In this document: one piece after another, positions 24,880 through 35,763 of the stretch | Layout of the letters: the number at the start of each line of letters is the position of its first letter | Numbering within the stretch: the first letter of the stretch is position 1 | NCBI RefSeq assembly: GCF_037392515.1 | Contig: NC_090282.1 | Coordinates: forward strand, 54,026,843-54,090,842 | Reading direction: 5' to 3' | DNA from: Haliotis asinina | Taxonomy: Eukaryota > Mollusca > Gastropoda > Lepetellida > Haliotidae | DNA: 64,000 bases | Position numbers and translations under genes: made by a program | Notes under the pieces: generated by a model | What the model saw: only the letters and a program-made list of their open reading frames with translations | Database searches by the model: none | Told to the model about the DNA's origin: nothing

Positions 24880-25310
24880 GACAGGCCAGATGGAGAGCTG
24901 AACAGTATGCTGGTGTGTGCCTTGTTCAACGTGGGGTTTAGTGGCAGAATCGTTTTGCAAGGGGCGGTTATCAGATCTCATTGTCAGACTCAACTTGCCA
25001 TTGTCAAAGGTAATCTGATACTTCATCGAAACAAGTATGAGATCATTTGGACTCGTGTGGAGACATTTACTCAAGGACACACTTCAGACAATGCTTCAGC
25101 AAGATAATGCCTATCCACGTGTCAGTCATATTGTGACTGATTTCCTGAAACTGCAAAACATTCTGGTACAACCCCTGGCCAGCTAACCAGCCTTAGGGGT
25201 TGTATTGGGACGTGTTGGTTCAGACACGGAACAACATTCCCAACCTTTCTTCAATCGCTTAGTGTTGTCCATGTGCTGTCGTTGTCAAGCCTTGTGAACA
25301 CACACTATAC
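24880..25310 (+). pseudogene. Tc1-like transposase relic
   Basis: Decayed plus-strand frames carry the catalytic core of a Tc1-type transposase. IVKGNLILHRNKY corresponds to the family's VxGNLxAxRYRDE strand, and QQDNAYPRVSHIVTDFLKLQNI (about 25100-25160) corresponds to QQDNARPHxA with the second catalytic Asp. The SPDLNPIEH region with the third catalytic residue is unrecognisable. Several stops and frame changes make it non-functional. It differs from the intact copy at 26638. Confidence 0.65.
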
Positions 25311-25574
25311 TGAATTTGTAAACTGACTTTTGACACCATGCCTCTTCAAGAGTGTGTCAGGATGCCTAGTCTTGTCAAGACATTATCCTGTCAACAGTTG
25401 CAGTGAAAACTCCACAAATAACGTTATCGCATTACCTTCATGTTCATATGGCATAACCTGAAGTGATGCGGTTACTTTTTTCCAGTAGCACACTGAACCA
25501 CGAAAAACATCACTCCCTTTTTGAAATTACTAATCAGTTTAATTCAAACGCGTGTAAATATCATAGTATTTGTC

Positions 25575-25808
25575 AGAAAGATTTCAGAATTTCATCAATA
25601 CTTAACAGCCATGGGAACTTCAGCTCAGACTCGGTGGTATGGCTGAGAGAGTTCAGCTGCAGTTGTCGGCCTTGATCAAACATCATTGAGCCTCCTCTGA
25701 ATCTCGTTCCACATGTTTTCTAGACCATTGAAGAGTTTGTATGCGGTGTTGACGGAGAAAGCCTTCAGCTGCTCTGGCAGTAAGCGCACGCGAGTTTCCA
25801 TGACGACC
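25575..25808 (-). pseudogene. Tc1-like transposase relic (C-terminal fragment)
   Basis: On the minus strand a short frame near 25808-25683 reads through LFNGLENMWNEIQRRLNDV, then a stop, then SRPTTAAEL. The pattern matches the Tc1 C-terminal part (PIEHMWNEIQRRLN followed by RPTTAAEL), with the catalytic Glu kept in 'LENMW'. Too short and interrupted to be active. It is oriented against the neighbouring relics. Confidence 0.6.
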
Positions 25809-26312
25809 AAAATGTGACAGGACGAAAAGTCTCAGCCTTGATCAATGTAGTAGGCAGGTGTTACATCATTTCCTCTATCGTGAGTAATATTATGCTCTCA
25901 CTTACCTACGGGTCTCTTTCAAGCACACAATCATCTGGAAAACTTGCCGCCTCATCACCACTCTCGGCCATCAGCCGTCGAGATGTCACACCGGCTTTTT
26001 TTTTAAGAAGATTACAGTTTTCTCTTGGTGGCGCCTATTCCAATGATTGTGGCCAAGTGGAGATAACCACGACGATGTCAAACAGTGAGGATGGAACTAC
26101 GGTAAGCCCTGTGACATCTGATATTTCTCTGCCTCAAACGCACCCACACTGTATCGGTGCTGATTGGTCTCTGGTAATTGCTCTAGTGAAACACTTTTGG
26201 TGATGGTGGTCAATTTGTCGATTTTGCCTCAACGTTCATGTTCATGTCCTCCACTGCGAGGACAGTTAGCTCTGCCTCCAGTAGATTGGACTCGTTGCTG
26301 CTGGTTTATATA

Positions 26313-27835
26313 CACTGACCCCAAAAAGAAACGCATAGCTGAAATCTCATTTTTAAAGTAGATTTTTTCGGAAAATATGGAATGGAATGACAATTAATGT
26401 AAATATTAAGTGTTTTTATAGTCAATACAACCAAAACAGACAAACAAACACAACCTCTGGTGATTATTCGCCACACCACAGCACCTTGAAAACGCTTTGT
26501 ATAATCTGCACGTGGGAGAATCTGAAAGCATTATGCACGTGCAAATGCAGGATCTCAATCTTGATTATGATGGCTATAAAAGGGGACAGGTCCTGTTGCG
26601 ATTCATTCTTCGAATTTCTTTCTATGCGACGCGAAAAATGCCAAGGTTAAATGAAGAAAACAGAAATAGAGCCATTGGACGTCTGGAAGCTGGGGAAAGT
26701 CAGTCATCAGTTGCCAGACGTCTGAATGTGAGGCAGAGCACGATTTCCCGTCTCTGGCAACGATACACGCAACACAACTCGACCAGAGACCGTCCAAGGA
26801 GTGGGAGACCAAGGGTGACAACTCCAGCACAAGACCGCTACATCCGGGTGCTTCATCTGCGTAATCGGGCCGTCACTGCTACGTATACCGCTGATCACGT
26901 TCCTGGGCTGCGTAGAGTCTCTCCACAAACCATCAGGAATCGCCTAAGAGAGCATGGAATTCGACCTATGCGACCTCATGCAGGACCTGTTCTGCATCCC
27001 CATCACCGTCGTGCACGTCTTCAGTTGTGCAGGAACGTTCGGGCATGGAACCTCTTGAATTGGAGGAGGATCTGGTTCAGCGATGAGTCACGTTTTCTGC
27101 TGTACAGACATGATGGAAGGATGCGTGTTTACAGACGTCGAAATGAGAGATATGCTCGACAGTGCGTTCGTGAGGTCAACAGACACGGTGGTGGAGGTGT
27201 AATGATGTGGGGAGGCATATCTATGAACGGCAGGACACAGTTGGTGCATGTGCAAGGGAATCTCAATGCTGTACGCTACCGGGATGAAATTCTGAACCGT
27301 CATGTTGTTCCTACAATTGACGCTAGAAGGGAAATTTTCCAGCGCGACAATGCAAGACCGCACACAGCACGCATTACCACGGATTTCCTTGCCAACAACA
27401 ACATTACAGTTCTTCCATGGCCCTCAAAATCGCCGGATTTGAACCCAATTGAACATTTATGGGACCAATTGAGTAAACGGTTACGACGTCGACAGCCGCA
27501 GCCACAGACACGTCTACAGTTGGTGAATGCGTTGCGAGATGAGTGGAGAAGAATCCCACAAAGGCGGATACGACGTCTTATACAGTCAATGCCCAGGCGA
27601 TGCAGAGCAGTGATTGATGCCCGTGGTGGTCACACCAGATACTGACTTTCTCACTATGCCATGGAAAATAGAGACGCTTAATACCACTGTGAATGATTGT
27701 ATATGTCTTGACACACATTTGTTAATACCCGTGTGAATTATCATTGCTCAAGTTCCATTACTTTTTGTGCAATTTAAGTTAATAAATCATCTCTCATAAC
27801 ATTGGACTTTCACCTATGCGTTTCTTTTTTGTATT
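26313..27835 (+). mobile_element. Tc1/mariner DNA transposon with intact transposase ORF
   Basis: About 1.52 kb. The left end starts after a TA (26311-26312) with 'cactgaccccaaaaagaaac'. The reverse complement of the right end shares 'aaaaagaaacgcata-gtgaaa' (27809-27830), giving short inverted repeats. The outermost bases of the right end diverge from the left, so the right boundary is approximate and a matching TA was not confirmed. Confidence 0.75.
26638..27645 (+). CDS. Tc1-family transposase, DD34E, apparently intact
   Basis: 335 aa, a usual length for Tc1 transposases. It cuts and pastes the element in the nucleus by binding the terminal inverted repeats. The start chosen is MPRLNEENRN at 26638; an in-frame upstream extension reaches 26497 but has no family-like content. 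Residues about 1-110 hold two helix-turn-helix units (SQSSVARRLNVRQSTISRLW; later VSPQTIRNRLREHGI) with a GRPR hinge at about 56-59. Catalytic residues are D149 (FSDESRF), D237 (QRDNARPH) and E272 (NPIEHLW), with 34 residues between D237 and E272. The Gly-rich GGGGVMMWGG box is present. No internal stop or frameshift was seen, in contrast to every other Tc1 copy here. Activity is uncertain because the right terminal repeat is diverged. Confidence 0.9.
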   Translation: MPRLNEENRNRAIGRLEAGESQSSVARRLNVRQSTISRLWQRYTQHNSTRDRPRSGRPRVTTPAQDRYIRVLHLRNRAVTATYTADHVPGLRRVSPQTIRNRLREHGIRPMRPHAGPVLHPHHRRARLQLCRNVRAWNLLNWRRIWFSDESRFLLYRHDGRMRVYRRRNERYARQCVREVNRHGGGGVMMWGGISMNGRTQLVHVQGNLNAVRYRDEILNRHVVPTIDARREIFQRDNARPHTARITTDFLANNNITVLPWPSKSPDLNPIEHLWDQLSKRLRRRQPQPQTRLQLVNALRDEWRRIPQRRIRRLIQSMPRRCRAVIDARGGHTRY

Positions 27836-27839
27836 TTAA

Positions 27840-29429
27840 GAAGATGAACAGAAACATGATTTGCATCAGGTCTTGCAGTCTGGCCAGAATTCAGTCTTCC
27901 TAAAGCTTGGTCCGTCTTCTGTGATAATCGTCCTGGTGATCCTGGCACAGTCAGGCAGGTGGGGCTCATCATCAGCTCAGGGCCCCTGCCCCCTCTACAC
28001 GCAGTCCAGACAGTGAATGTGACTTCTCCCAGCAAATGCTGCCTAGTCGAACCTACCAAGAACATTTCGGAGAATATGAAGGCTCCCCAACACAGCAGCC
28101 TTATGCATTACCCAAAGTTTCAGAAGGGTGGCTGTTAGCATTGTTCAACCTGTTTTCACTAAAGGTAAATCACAAATTTCCCGATGATGAACCTGGGCAC
28201 TCTCCTGATCTGCACCAAGACATCAGGAGATACCAAACCAAGGGCATCGAGAACAATTGGGAGCCTGACAACAGTGTACATAGGATGCAAGCGAGACATT
28301 TCAAAGGCATATTTATCATGCTTCTCTAGAATCTTGCCATCTGAAACTAAATTTTCTTGAACATTGGCTACTTGTCTAACTAGCATATAAAAGTGAAAAA
28401 TTAATTAAAATTGCTATGAAACATATCGGGCAAAATTTTTGGTAGAGTGACGTTTCTTTGCGGCTCAGTTTAGTTAAGTGACCGAAAAAGACAAAGGTCA
28501 ATCCTGGACTTGTGATAAAGACAAAGGTCAGTCCTGCACTTGTCAGCTGGATTTGGGATGGTTCAGTCATCGAATATGGGATCAGTTGGTGATGGCAGCG
28601 CTAGAGATAGGACTGTATGCATGAGGTACTTAGTTATCTTGGCGTATTACTTTAGTTGGGATTTGGTCAGGGACGCTAGTGAAATTTGTCATTTGTTACA
28701 AGTTATCAGAGTGCATGATTTGGTGAAACACTCATGTAGTCTAGGACTTTTGCCTACTGTCATATCTCCTGTATGTCCTGATTGTCTTTTGTTCCGAAAT
28801 AAACAAACTTAAACCACAATACGCAGGCTACACAGACTGTGAAGGATATTAAACCTCTCAGTTTATCACTCGATCAAAATCATGTACCAGGGCAGACTCG
28901 ATCTCCACAGTGCAGCTGATGGCACCCCCAAATTAGAAATAAGCCCAAAATGATCCGTGTGTGTAGCATTTCATAACAGAATACCTATTAGGTTCAGAGG
29001 TATAGCCAGGACAAAGACACTCAAGCTTGTTGCCATGGAAACTGACAAATTAAAAAGTCAAAAACTCCCTCAGCTGACAATCTATTTTGTTCAATCAGGT
29101 GATAATATCGTATAAAACTGGAATGCACATGTACAACAGGTTCTTCGCAGGCTATCTCGAGGGCCGTCAGCGGCATATCCCCTGGTGTGAAGGTGCCAAC
29201 CATCTCGGTGTACAATTTTCTTAATTGCAGTTTGCTGATCTGACCTTAAAGGTAAGTACAATTAAGTTTTCCTAACAATGCAAGACGCAGACTTCCAGAC
29301 AATGAACGATGGTAAGTTATCATGCATGGTGCAGGGGTGTCCTGTCGCAACGTGATAACTTGAACAACATAACCACACGGTTTTGTGTCAGCTTGTGAGA
29401 AAGTACGTGTCTGCCAGAGTAAAGTTAAG
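27840..29429. other. No gene recognised
   Basis: Only short frames without motifs. A 30-bp unit is tandemly duplicated at 28487-28546. Otherwise nothing was recognised. Confidence 0.35.
28487..28546. repeat. 30-bp direct repeat, two copies
   Basis: 'aaagacaaaggtcaatcctg' plus ten bases is followed directly by a second unit ('aaagacaaaggtcagtcctg' plus ten). Only a few differences separate the two, so the duplication is fairly recent. Confidence 0.8.
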
Positions 29430-29835
29430 AATCGTCCGAGGCATGGAACACCGGGGTATACCAAAGACCGTGATCACTAAATAGTAATACCTCTGTCCGA
29501 TAACCCATGACGATGAGCTGCGCCGTCAATGGAAACTGGAAGTCTATCTCCGCAGCATTATCAGGACGCTGTGGGCAGCTAATCTGAGGTAACAGCGTCC
29601 AGTCAGGCGTCCCTTCCACGCAGACAGGCACAGGGACACATGGCCTGGTGCAGGCTCAGGGATACTTTAGGACATAACGTTGTGTTCACTGGTCTGGTGA
29701 AAGTCTTGATCCTAGAGATGATCCATGCAGCTGAACCCTTCACTGGTGGCTCTGTGATGGTCTGGAGTTGTGTTTCGTATGACTGAAAATTGGATCTCAT
29801 TACAGTTATCCGATGTACATGGCAGCAGTTCGCCG
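29430..29835 (+). pseudogene. Tc1-like transposase relic
   Basis: Plus-strand frames show RPRHGTPGYTKDRDH (family GRPRxTTPxxDR), then a decayed second helix-turn-helix, an RRPFHADRH-like linker and GGSVMVWSCVSYD near 29740-29790 (family GGSVMVWGGIS). Several stops and frame breaks are present, and both the second Asp and the catalytic Glu are missing. It is a separate, older lineage than the intact copy at 26638. Confidence 0.6.
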
Positions 29836-31035
29836 TAGGACAACTTTACTAGGTACTGATGAGGTCCCAGTGGTGATTTAGATAATCACATTAACAATTT
29901 GAAACTGTGACAGGCAGACTGGTCACGTCCTGCAACACTAGTGATGGTTGGAGGCAGTGTAGACAGGCGGGATTGGTTATGGTAGTGACCAGTCAGCTAG
30001 TGACGGACAGTGATGTCAGATGTCTGCTTATTGCTTTGAATGCATAAACGTGGCAGTTGATTTAACTCAGACAAGAGCAACACATGAAGACGAACTTTTA
30101 TTATATCTGGTCAACGCCTGCAAAATAACCTTAGCCTCTCTCACAGTCTTCGCCACGCCCTTCTTCTGACAGCTGAGAAATGGAGTGTAATACTAGTAAA
30201 TGAAGACATTGCTGAAAATTGCCCACATTCATAATGGAAATAGCATCATAAACATAATACCTACCTACTGAAACCAGTAAAAACTTTAAATGTGACGTGC
30301 TTTCTTTGAATACACATGTCAGTTGAAACATTTGGTAAATATAATTTAAGGTGTAATGATTTTAGTTCAATTTCTATTCTTCTTGTCGAACGTTTCGGCT
30401 CACGAGTGTAAATATAGCCACCTGTAACAAGTCAGACCCCAGTTTTCCCCCATGCATTAAGTGAATTTACACGTCAAACTCCCGATTAGAGGAGCCCAGC
30501 TGGTCCACAGTCATTAAGCGAGTTGGGTAATCGATATTCGCACTTAACATCTAAACTGAGCAAATGCATGTAGTGTCCCCACGTGACATTCCGGGGGATG
30601 AACGTTATGACAAACTTACGTAGAATTCACGTCATTCATGGAATACAGTTGTTTCGCGACCATTTTCTATTCAGGCGTTGCTTGAGTGACTTAAGTCGCT
30701 CAAGTTTAATTCCAGACAGATGAATAGAGGCATTTTTTAGAGCTTGGTGATTTCTGAAAAAAACACGTCTGTCACAAATTATCAAGCTTACATTTTGCAA
30801 CGCTGTCTGTCATAGGAGACTCCAAGCCGTAGAGAGTCGTATGTAGTCGGCCACAGAAACATGATCGTTCCAAGCCAATTCAGGTCGGTAGATAGTGCAG
30901 TCGTGCCATTTACACCGGGGAGCGTACAGACGACTGGAATGGTGCTCGGTCATCTGTTAGTTATCTTTAACACATTATACGTCGTTGACCTATCGTGACA
31001 TGGTCATGATATCCTGCAATATATGCTGACAGTGC
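29836..31035. other. No gene recognised
   Basis: Neither a coding frame nor a transposon motif was recognised. Short frames only. Confidence 0.35.
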
Positions 31036-31245
31036 AAGAGGGCTAAAAGCGCCAGGCTAGTGATCCAGTGAGCATGAGGTGACGGGATCGAGTCCACCAG
31101 TGACCGGGTGTGAAAACCTTGGAGTCAACTCTGTGTGCAGACTCTTTCAGCATTGTCACAACCCCTAGTGTGCAGTACACAACCCTGTGCACTTAAAAGA
31201 AATCACGAATCCCTTGGTATATGACCAGATGGTGGCCACACGAAA
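31036..31245 (+). mobile_element. tRNA-derived SINE, family B (copy 2)
   Basis: The tRNA-like head has 'ggctaaaagcgccaggctag' (box A side) and 'gggatcgagtcc' (box B). The body runs through 'gtgcagactctttcagcatt', 'ctagtgtgcagtacacaacc' and 'ccagatggtggccac', ending in 'acgaaaaaaa'. It is collinear with copy 1 (640-992) in reverse. The A-rich end supports a SINE 3' end here. Confidence 0.7.
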
Positions 31246-31297
31246 AAAATATTCCCCTATTCATGCTTCAACTTTCAGAGAAGATTGAAGTAGCGTA

Positions 31298-31352
31298 ATG
31301 ATGATGTCCCCGTGATGATGTCCCCGTGATGATGTCCCCGTGATGATGTCTC
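31298..31352. repeat. 14-bp minisatellite, about 4 units
   Basis: 'atgatgtccccgtg' is repeated in tandem with an imperfect final unit ('atgatgtctccc'). Confidence 0.85.
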
Positions 31353-31642
31353 CCATGTGATTGTGGCTCATAAGATGTGTGTAGACAATGAACGGGCATC
31401 CATTTGGAAAACACCAGATGTATCGGGCATAATGTAAAACCTGGCGTTTGGCGGCTGGGGGCTGGCTTTAAATTACTTTAAATGCTTTGCTTGACACGTT
31501 CACTCAATTGCCCATAAAACAAAAATGTCATGGTCAAGCGTCCAAACTTCTTGAGAATCAGAATGTGCTAACTTAAATAATGATGTGATTGGCATCCAGT
31601 ATACTTACAATATCGATCCTCATAGCTACGTTTTTAAAGAAT

Positions 31643-32614
31643 GAGTGAGTTAATATTTAACGTCACATCGGCAATATTGCAGCCATATTGTGACGAGAAC
31701 ATACGTGACATAAAGGCGAAATATATATGCATATTATGAAGAACCTGTCGACGAAGGACAGTAAAACAACTAGACTATCACAGTTAGTATTTAATACTAG
31801 CGTGGAAACTTTAAAAAATAATAGTATCACTATTTGGACAGTACAATATGCAAAACACAGGCCATAGACCGCCAACAATTGAAGGTAGATCACCATACTA
31901 GAGGCCATTCGGACTTACGGTACTTCTGCTACCTGCATGGTCCCTAGATGGATTTACACCATCCCTTCAGCTGCTGGTGACTGTATGCAAGATTAGCCAC
32001 AAATTAAAATGACAGAAATACTACGGCTAAAAAGAAGGAAGAGTAAATTTGACTTACGTACCCTCTCAGGAGGACAATAATTTTACGGTACTTCAACCCC
32101 CTCGAGGAGACAGCCACTAACAATCTCAGTTACTAATTTAACTTCCAATCATAAAACACTTATCTATTTACAAGTCACTCAACAAATCTTATTCTTTTTT
32201 AAATGAAATAATTAAATGAGAACTTACGTTACTAAAAAGGTCCTTCATAGTTCGTGATTTGAAATAATTATCCCTTGTGATGGAATATTCGACACAGTCA
32301 AGACATGCTTGACCGTGATTATTTCATCACAAGGGATGCAGAACGGAGGATCCTCACCTTTCAAGAAGTATTCATGGGTATATCTTGTGTGGCCAATACG
32401 ACATCGCCGTATGATGGCCTCTTCAAATCTGGACTGACAGTCCAAGTAGGTGTAACCAATGTAAGGTTTTATTTCATGTAATTTATTTATACCTACTTGG
32501 GTGTCCAACTTCTTCTGCATCAGATCACGGGTGTAAGTTCTAATGGTAGCTTTGTAATCAGAGTATGGAATAAGAAGTGGTGTCACAGATTAGTTGAGTG
32601 CTGCCTCGGCAAAG
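31643..32614 (-). mobile_element. RNase H-bearing LINE, 5'-truncated copy on minus strand
   Basis: The minus strand carries the C-terminal part of the LINE ORF2: SVTPLLIPYSDYKATIR, HEIKPYIGYTY, RCRIGHTRYTHEYFLKGEDP and the CIPCD...TVKH zinc-knuckle-like motif. It then gives the 3' UTR and the 3' end 'gtgacgttaaatattaactc' (31643-31665, reverse). It is collinear with the same region of the copy at 32615-35763 but inverted. The frame is disturbed after TVKH. It joins the next copy at about 32614. Confidence 0.8.
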
Positions 32615-35600
32615 GTAAAGGATCAAAGTGTAGCGTTCACCATCTCAAGGAAGGTGACAGTTTTCTCACTGAAACATCTGATATTGCAAATAAAACTGGT
32701 GAAACGTTTGCAAAACATTCCTCTTCGTCAAATTATTTACCAGACTTTAAGAAATTTAAAGATCAACAAGAAAAAAAGAAAATTAATTTTAATTCCGACA
32801 ATGGGCAGGACTACAATGAAATCTTTTCCATTCATGAGCTCCATACTGCCCTTGAGCAAGCTCATGATACTGCGACTGGAGCTGATAACATACATTATCA
32901 GCTCCTTAAACATTTACCTGAATCGTCTTTAGAAACATTGTTGAATATGTTTGATAATATATGGACGTCTGGTCATTTTCCTTCATCATGGCGAAATGCT
33001 ATTATCATTCCTGTTCCTAAACCTGGTCGGGATCATACTGATCCTTCTAACTACCGACCAATATCACTTACTAGCTGTGTTTGTAAGACTATGGAACGTA
33101 TGGTTAATAATCGTTTAATCTGGTACCTGGAAACCAACAACCTCATCACTAACATTCAATGTGGTTTCCGCAAAAATCGAAGTACCATCGATCATTTGGT
33201 ACGTTTAGAATCTTTTATTAAAAATTCCATGTTAAATAAACAACACGCTGTATCAATTTTTTTCGACCTTGAAAAGGAATATGATACGACATGGAAGTAT
33301 GGAATTCTTAAGGATCTTCATGACTTTGGTTTGAGGGGTCGTTTACCCCAATTTATATGTCAGTTTTTAGAAGACAGACAATTCCAAGTCCGAGTTGGTT
33401 TTACCCTGTCTGACCATTACAGTGAGGACCAGGGTGTCCCACAAGGCAGTATTTTGTCTGTCACTTTATTTAGCATCAAGATCAACAGTTTATCCAAGGT
33501 TTTAAGTGGCTCAATTGATGGGTCACTTTTGTGGATGATTTTAATATTTCTTGTCGTGGTAAAAATATGCATACCATTGAACTGCAAATGCAATTGTGCC
33601 TAAACAAAATAAATAAATGGTGTCTTGAAAACGGCTTTAAATTTTCTAAATCAAAAACTAATTGCATACATTTCTGCCGTAAATATAAACCACATAAAGA
33701 CCCAGAATTGTTTTTAAATGGCACTCCCATCAAAGTTGTCAAAGAGGCCAAATTCTTAGGTCTGATTTTCGACTCGCATTTAACTTTTCTTCCGCATATA
33801 AGATCCCTAAAAACTAAATGCTTGAAGGCACTTGATTTATTGAAAGTCGTGTCTAATTCAAGGTGGGGAGGAGATCAAGCTACTCTCCTATAGCTATACA
33901 GATCACTTGTCCGCTCAAAGCTTGATTATGGCTCCATCGTTTATGGTGGAGCTTGTAAAAGCAACTTAAAACTATTAGATTCTGTCCACCACCAAGGCCT
34001 AAGACTTTGTCTTGGGTCCTTTAGAACATCTCCTGTTGACAGTCTCTACGTTGAAGCCGATGAACCATCTCTTACACAACGCCGTATAAAATTATCTTTA
34101 CAATATATCACAAAACTATGCTCTAACGAATCTAACCCTGCATATAATTGTGTCTTCAATCCTCTGTATGAGGATTTGTATAGCAAAATGTCTTCTCTTG
34201 TTCCACCTCTTGGGCTCAGAATAAAACCGTTTATTGCTGCTGCTGGCATTGAGTTGGAAACTATATCTCCTTCTCGACTTCTTTCTTCTCCTCCTTGGCA
34301 GCTGGTTCAGCCACAAGTTGACCTAACATTAACATCATATAAAAAATCAGAAACTAATGACTTACAATATAAACAAGAATATAATCAATTAAAAAGTAAA
34401 TATAATACTTACAAAGCCTTATTTACAGATGGGTCTAAGGACGGTGGCGCTGTAGCTTGTGCCACTGTCATTGGATCCAGAACAATATCTTCTAGAATTC
34501 CAGATAACAGCTCTATATTTTACTGCAGAAGCTAACACCATATTAACGGCTCTCAAATATATTCAAAGACATCCTAAACATAAACAATATATCATTTATT
34601 CAGATTCTCTTTCGTGCCTTCAGGCTATTAAAAACCCATCTTGTAAACATCCACTTTTAACAGAAATTATTGAATTATATAATGATCTTGCTACTGGCCA
34701 GTACGACATCGTCTTTTGTTGGTTACCCAGCCACGTGGGCATTTCTGGTAACACAATGGCAGATCTTGCTGCTAAGGGAGCCCTCAATAAATCTGTGACA
34801 CCACTTCTTATTCCATACTCTGATTACAAAGCTAGTATTAGATCTTACATCCGTGATCTGATGCAGAAGAAGTGGGACACCCAGGTAGGCATCAATAAAT
34901 TACATGAAATAAAACCCTATATTGGTTATTCCTACTTGGGTGGTCAGTCCAGATTTGAAGAGGTAATCATGCAGCGATGTCGTATTGGCCATACTAGATA
35001 TACTCATTCATACCTATTGAAAGGTGAGGATCCTCCGTTTTGTATCCCTTGTGATGAGAGAACCACGGTCAAGCATATCCTGCTTGACTGTGTTGAATTT
35101 TCCATCACAAGGGATAAATATTTCAATGTGAAAACAATGAAGGACCTTTTTAATAGCGTAAGTTCTCATTTAATTCTTGGATTTTTAAAAGAAACTGATT
35201 TCATCGTTGAATTTTGATTATTATGTCCTGTAGATAGCTGCATTTTAATTCATGGTAGTTTAGATTAGTAACTAGAATTGTTAGTGGCTGTACCCTCAAA
35301 GGGGGTTGAAGTACCGTAAAATTATTGTCCTCCTGAGAGGGTACGTAAGTCCCAAAACATTTCATGTACCTTTAGACTTCCACTGTTTTTAATCGTAGCA
35401 TATGTGTATTTTTAATTTTTTGCTAGATAGGACTAAATTGCTAACGGCTGAGGGGACGATGTAAATCCAACTAGGGTCCATGCAGGTAGCAAAGGTACTG
35501 TAAGTCCCTATGGTCCCTAGTGTGGTGATCTACCTTCTGTTGTTGGCGATCTATAGCCTGTTTTATACTGTATTGTCCATATAACGATATCAGTTTTACC

Positions 35601-35763
35601 TTTCCACACTAGTTTTAAAGCTAATTGTGATCACCTAGCTGTTTTACTGTCCGTCGTTGACAGGTTTTATATTGGACACAATAGTCGTTTTTATTGCTGA
35701 ATGGTCTCGTCACGATATGGCTGAAATAGTGCCGATGTGACGTTAAATCGTAACTCACTCACT
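32615..35763 (+). pseudogene. RNase H-bearing LINE (I-group-like), long 5'-truncated copy
   Basis: ORF2 remains. The reverse transcriptase has NYRPISLTSCVCKTMERMV, GFRKNRSTIDHL, a motif A-like FFDLEKEYDT, QGVPQGSILSV and an FVDDF box reached only by a frame change near 33525. A TAG lies near 33891. RNase H follows: LFTDGSK, then after a frameshift near 34500 AEANTILTAL, IIYSDSLSCLQAI and WLPSHVGISGNTMADLAAK. The C-terminal CIPCDERTTVKHILLDC ends in a stop at 35217. The 3' UTR ends 'cgttaaatcgtaactcactc'. An RNase H in ORF2 points to the I-like group of LINEs. The endonuclease part and any ORF1 are missing. Confidence 0.85.

Noticed and set aside
31298..31352. CRISPR-like array
   Set aside because: The 14-bp units are contiguous without unique spacers; this is a minisatellite in a eukaryotic genome.
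31643..33603. Twin-priming inversion within a single LINE insertion
   Set aside because: The minus segment is the 3' half including the 3' tail, which the following plus copy also has in full. Twin priming would invert an upstream segment, so two insertions fit better.
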